DNA from: UMGS1781 sp045650705
Lineage (GTDB): Bacteria; Bacillota; Clostridia; TANB77; CAG-508
Length of the DNA stretch: 9,197 nt
Direction of reading: 5' to 3'
Assembly: GCA_045650705.1 (NCBI GenBank)
Contig: JAZRRK010000020.1
Coordinates: 1 to 9,197, forward strand
The notes below the pieces were generated by a model, which worked only from the letters and a program-made list of their open reading frames with translations, ran no database searches and was not told where the DNA came from. Of this stretch, positions 6,747-9,197 are shown in pieces (within the stretch, counting starts at the first letter, position 1; every line of letters starts with the position of its first letter). The translations under genes were made by a program, and so were the position numbers.

Positions 6747-6767
6747 GGGGCGACCATTGGTCGTCCG
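6747..6767. repeat. GC-rich palindromic element between pdp and the phosphatase gene
   Basis: GGGCGACC (6748-6755), loop ATT, then GGTCGTCC (6759-6766) form an 8-base-pair hairpin with one G-U pair (G6750-T6764). It starts five bases after the pdp stop. The block GTAGGGGCG... at 6744-6767 is far richer in G+C than anything around it. It has no T-tract after it, so it is a poor intrinsic terminator. Short palindromes beginning TAGGGGCG are, from memory, frequent dispersed repeats in several bacterial groups including Clostridia, so I read it as a copy of such an element; a single window cannot show copy number. Confidence 0.6.
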
Positions 6768-6805
6768 AGATATTAAAATTTAATAAAAACGGTGAGGAGA
6801 ACGGT

Positions 6806-7255
6806 ATGAAAGTGATGTTTATTTGTACAGGAAATATATGTAGAAGTGCAATGGCACATGTAATGTTGGAAGATAGAGCAAGGAAAGATAGTAAAGACAT
6901 AGAAGTATATTCATGTGGAGTTTTTGCAGATAATGGAGATAAATCTACGGAAGAGGCAATTGCAGTATTAAAAACAGAATATGATGTAGACTTAGCAAAA
7001 CATCGTGCAACAAATATAAAGGATTCAAAAATTCAAGAAATGGATATAATTTTATGTGCTACAGCATCTCATAAAAACAATGTATTGAACATGTATCCAG
7101 ACTTAGGAAAAAAAATATATACTATGAAAGAATATGCTGAATATCCAAATATAGATTGGGATATAAAAGATCCTTGGGGATGTAGCTATGAAACATATAA
7201 GAAATGTGCAAGAGAAATAAATGATTGTATCAACAAAATTATTAATAAACTATAA
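6806..7255 (+). CDS. low-molecular-weight protein-tyrosine phosphatase family protein
   Basis: A cytoplasmic cysteine phosphatase of 149 residues, the family length. The P-loop is CTGNICRS, with nucleophile Cys7 and phosphate-binding Arg13 (C-x5-R-S). The general acid is Asp122 in DPWG near the C-terminal end. Closest layout by eye is Bacillus YwlE, which shares the start, length and DP.G segment. YwlE is a protein-arginine phosphatase whose specificity depends on Thr11; here residue 11 is isoleucine, as in tyrosine-specific members, so phosphotyrosine is the likelier substrate. GAGGAG at 6794-6799, six bases before the ATG, supports the start. The gene lies 63 bases after pdp, across the GC-rich palindrome, and 36 bases before pcrA. 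No tyrosine kinase, arginine kinase (mcsB) or capsule gene is in view to name a partner. Confidence 0.9.
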   Translation: MKVMFICTGNICRSAMAHVMLEDRARKDSKDIEVYSCGVFADNGDKSTEEAIAVLKTEYDVDLAKHRATNIKDSKIQEMDIILCATASHKNNVLNMYPDLGKKIYTMKEYAEYPNIDWDIKDPWGCSYETYKKCAREINDCINKIINKL

Positions 7256-7280
7256 ATATTTAAACAATTAGGCAAAAATT

Positions 7281-7286
7281 AGGAGG
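7281..7286 (+). promoter_or_regulatory. consensus ribosome binding site of pcrA
   Basis: A full AGGAGG with five A residues before ATG 7292. It fixes the start of a gene whose end is outside the window, and it is the only full AGGAGG I noted directly before a start codon here. Confidence 0.85.
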
Positions 7287-7291
7287 AAAAA

Positions 7292-9197
7292 ATGGATTTA
7301 TTAGAAGGACTTAATAAAGAACAAAAGGAAGCTGTATTAAATACAGAAGGACCTTGCTTAGTAATAGCAGGAGCAGGAAGTGGAAAAACAAAAGTATTAA
7401 CACATAAAATAGCATATTTAATGGAAGAAAAAAATATAAAACCTTGGAATATTCTTGCAATTACATTTACAAATAAAGCTGCAAATGAAATGAAAGAAAG
7501 AATAAATAATCTTATAGGAGAAAGCTCAAATGATATGTGGGTAGGAACATTCCACTCAATATGTATAAGAATTCTAAGGAAATACATAGATAGAATAGGA
7601 TATAATTCAGATTTTATAATATTTGATACATCTGACCAAAAAACTTTAGTAAAACAGTGTATAAAAGAGTTTAATTTAGACGATAAAATATACACAGACA
7701 GAAGTGTTTTATCAGAAATAAGTAATGCAAAAAATGAAATGCTAACACCAATGCAATACAATTTAAGAACAAACGGAGAAATAAGAAAACAAAAAATAGC
7801 ACAAGTATTTGAACTATATCAAAAGAGATTAAAAGAAAACAATGCTTTAGATTTTGATGATATAATAAATCATACAATTCAAATACTAATGGAGAATCCA
7901 GATGCAATAGAATATTATTCAGATAAATTTAAATATGTTCTAGTAGATGAATATCAAGACACTAATAAAGCTCAATTCACATTAGTAACATTATTATGTG
8001 CAAAACATGGAAACATTACTGCTGTTGGAGATAATGATCAAGGAATATATAGCTTTAGAGGTGCGGATATTACAAATATATTGAACTTTGAGAGAGATTT
8101 TCCTGGAACAAATATAATAAAATTAGAGCAAAATTATCGTTCTACAAAAGCAATATTAGATACAGCAAATGCAGTTATAAAGAACAACGAAAAGAAATAC
8201 GAAAAAAATCTATGGACTGCTAAAGAAGGAGGAAATTTACCAACAGTTGCTCGAACAGACAACGAATATGATGAAGCAAACTTTATAGTAGAACAAATAA
8301 ATAAACTGAGAAGAGAAGAATATTATAAATATAATGATTTTACAGTTTTATATAGAATGAATGCACAATCACGTAGTATAGAAGATATTTTCAGAAGAGA
8401 AAATATACCATATAAGATGATTGGTGGGTTAAAATTCTATGAAAGAAAAGAAATAAAAGATACAATTGCATATTTAAGAATAATACATAATAAGGCAGAT
8501 AATTTAAGTTTACAAAGAGTAATAAATGAGCCAAAGAGAGGAATAGGACAAACTAGTTTGGAGAAAATAGAAACACTTGCTGTGGCAAATGGAGTATCTA
8601 TGTATGAAATAATAAAGAATGCAGACCAATATGGCTTAAATAAAGTATTCTTAAATTCAAGAGAATTCATACAAATTATAGAAGAATTATCAGAGCAAAA
8701 AGATAAAATGCTAATATCAGAGATTATAAAAGAAATATTACAAAAAACAGGATATACAAAAGCTTTGGAATTAGAAAATACAGCACAAGCAGAGAGTAGA
8801 ATAGAGAACTTAGATGAATTTTTAACAGTTGCAATGGAATTTGAAGAAGAAAATGCCGAAAATAGTTTAGCAGAATTCTTGGAAAGTATAACATTATCTA
8901 GTGATATTGATGGAATGGAAGATACAGAAGATTCAGTAACATTAATGACTTTGCATAGTGCAAAAGGACTAGAATTTCCAGTAGTATTCTTAGTTGGAAT
9001 GGAAGAAGGGATTTTTCCTGGATATCGTTCAATGGGAGAACCTCAAGAGTTAGAAGAAGAAAGAAGACTATGTTATGTAGGAATTACAAGAGCAAAAGAA
9101 AATTTATTTTTAACATGTGCAAAACAAAGAACTATGTTTGGTTCAACAAGTTGTAATCCAATATCTAGATTTTTAAATGAAATACCAGAAGAGTTTC
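7292..9197 (+). CDS. pcrA: PcrA, UvrD/Rep-family DNA helicase (3' end beyond the window)
   Basis: A superfamily 1A 3'-5' DNA helicase that acts in repair, removes RecA filaments and helps replication past transcription. The frame stays open from ATG 7292 to the last base: 635 complete codons of about 740 in the family, so roughly the last 100 residues, including the RNA-polymerase-binding C-terminal domain, are not seen. Helicase motifs occur in order: Q motif (Gln11), Walker A AGAGSGKT (26-33), motif Ia TFTNKAANEM (58-67), TFHS (86-89), Walker B DEYQD (219-223), motif III GDNDQGIYSFRGAD (246-259), then NYRST, TLHSAKGLEF and GITRAKE (597-603, with Arg600). Phe255 replaces the usual DNA-stacking Trp of motif III, a conservative change. 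It is not AddA: the protein is too compact and shows no nuclease insertions. The usual downstream partner ligA lies outside the window. Confidence 0.95.
   Translation, partial: MDLLEGLNKEQKEAVLNTEGPCLVIAGAGSGKTKVLTHKIAYLMEEKNIKPWNILAITFTNKAANEMKERINNLIGESSNDMWVGTFHSICIRILRKYIDRIGYNSDFIIFDTSDQKTLVKQCIKEFNLDDKIYTDRSVLSEISNAKNEMLTPMQYNLRTNGEIRKQKIAQVFELYQKRLKENNALDFDDIINHTIQILMENPDAIEYYSDKFKYVLVDEYQDTNKAQFTLVTLLCAKHGNITAVGDNDQGIYSFRGADITNILNFERDFPGTNIIKLEQNYRSTKAILDTANAVIKNNEKKYEKNLWTAKEGGNLPTVARTDNEYDEANFIVEQINKLRREEYYKYNDFTVLYRMNAQSRSIEDIFRRENIPYKMIGGLKFYERKEIKDTIAYLRIIHNKADNLSLQRVINEPKRGIGQTSLEKIETLAVANGVSMYEIIKNADQYGLNKVFLNSREFIQIIEELSEQKDKMLISEIIKEILQKTGYTKALELENTAQAESRIENLDEFLTVAMEFEEENAENSLAEFLESITLSSDIDGMEDTEDSVTLMTLHSAKGLEFPVVFLVGMEEGIFPGYRSMGEPQELEEERRLCYVGITRAKENLFLTCAKQRTMFGSTSCNPISRFLNEIPEEF

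Noticed and set aside
6743..6805. Terminator or new promoter between pdp and the phosphatase gene
   Set aside because: The GC-rich hairpin has no following T-tract, and no -35/-10 pair with acceptable spacing was found, so read-through from pdp is the simpler reading.
7225..7256. Possible promoter (TTGTAT ... TATAAA) just before pcrA
   Set aside because: The spacing between the boxes is 20 bases and the first box is weak; in this A+T-rich sequence it is likely chance.
7292..9197. AddA as the identity of the C-terminal helicase, as partner for addB
   Set aside because: Motif spacing and the compact size match PcrA/UvrD; AddA has long insertions and a nuclease domain, and it would not usually be 6 kb from addB across other operons.
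1..9197. CRISPR array, prophage, insertion sequence or defence system
   Set aside because: No regularly spaced repeats, transposase, integrase, toxin-antitoxin pair or defence-type gene was found; all but one of the genes are recognisable core functions.

Overview
The window is a strongly A+T-rich stretch (well under one third G+C by eye). It reads as a low-G+C Firmicute, most likely a member of the Clostridia. The evidence is AGGAGG-type ribosome binding sites, AGA- and ATA-rich codon use, AddB in place of RecBCD, a PcrA-type helicase, a YwlE-sized phosphatase and a clostridial-style pilin-like N-terminus. Species cannot be read from it. Gene density is high, there is no gap over 300 bases, and there are no tRNA or rRNA genes, insertion sequences or CRISPR arrays.

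Left block, + strand (1-2882): the 3' part of addB (helicase-nuclease subunit with an iron-sulfur cluster), coaD, coaE and a type-4 uracil-DNA glycosylase. The genes are closely spaced: coaE starts 1 base after the coaD stop, and the glycosylase gene overlaps coaE by 25 bases. A perfect hairpin at 2851-2882 ends the block. It also lies just past the end of the convergent htrA gene, so it probably terminates both.

Centre (2892-4285): a membrane-anchored HtrA/DegP-type serine protease on the - strand. It is separated from the next + strand gene by a 212-base divergent promoter region. That region holds two good -10 boxes facing htrA, one near-consensus sigma-A promoter facing right, and an inverted repeat that could be an operator.

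Right block, + strand (4286-9197): a small pilin-like protein of unknown function, a probable terminator, then rnhB (RNase HII), pdp (pyrimidine-nucleoside phosphorylase), a GC-rich palindrome, a low-molecular-weight phosphotyrosine phosphatase, and pcrA, which runs off the right edge after 635 codons.

Functionally this is mainly housekeeping. Four genes deal with DNA integrity (AddB double-strand-break resection, uracil removal, RNA/ribonucleotide removal by RNase HII, PcrA helicase). Two catalyse the last two steps of coenzyme A synthesis, and one salvages pyrimidine nucleosides. I found no clear novel system. The items most worth checking are the GC-rich palindrome at 6747-6767, the gene order addB-coaD-coaE-udg, the orphan pilin-like gene with its strong promoter, and the phosphatase specificity residue.
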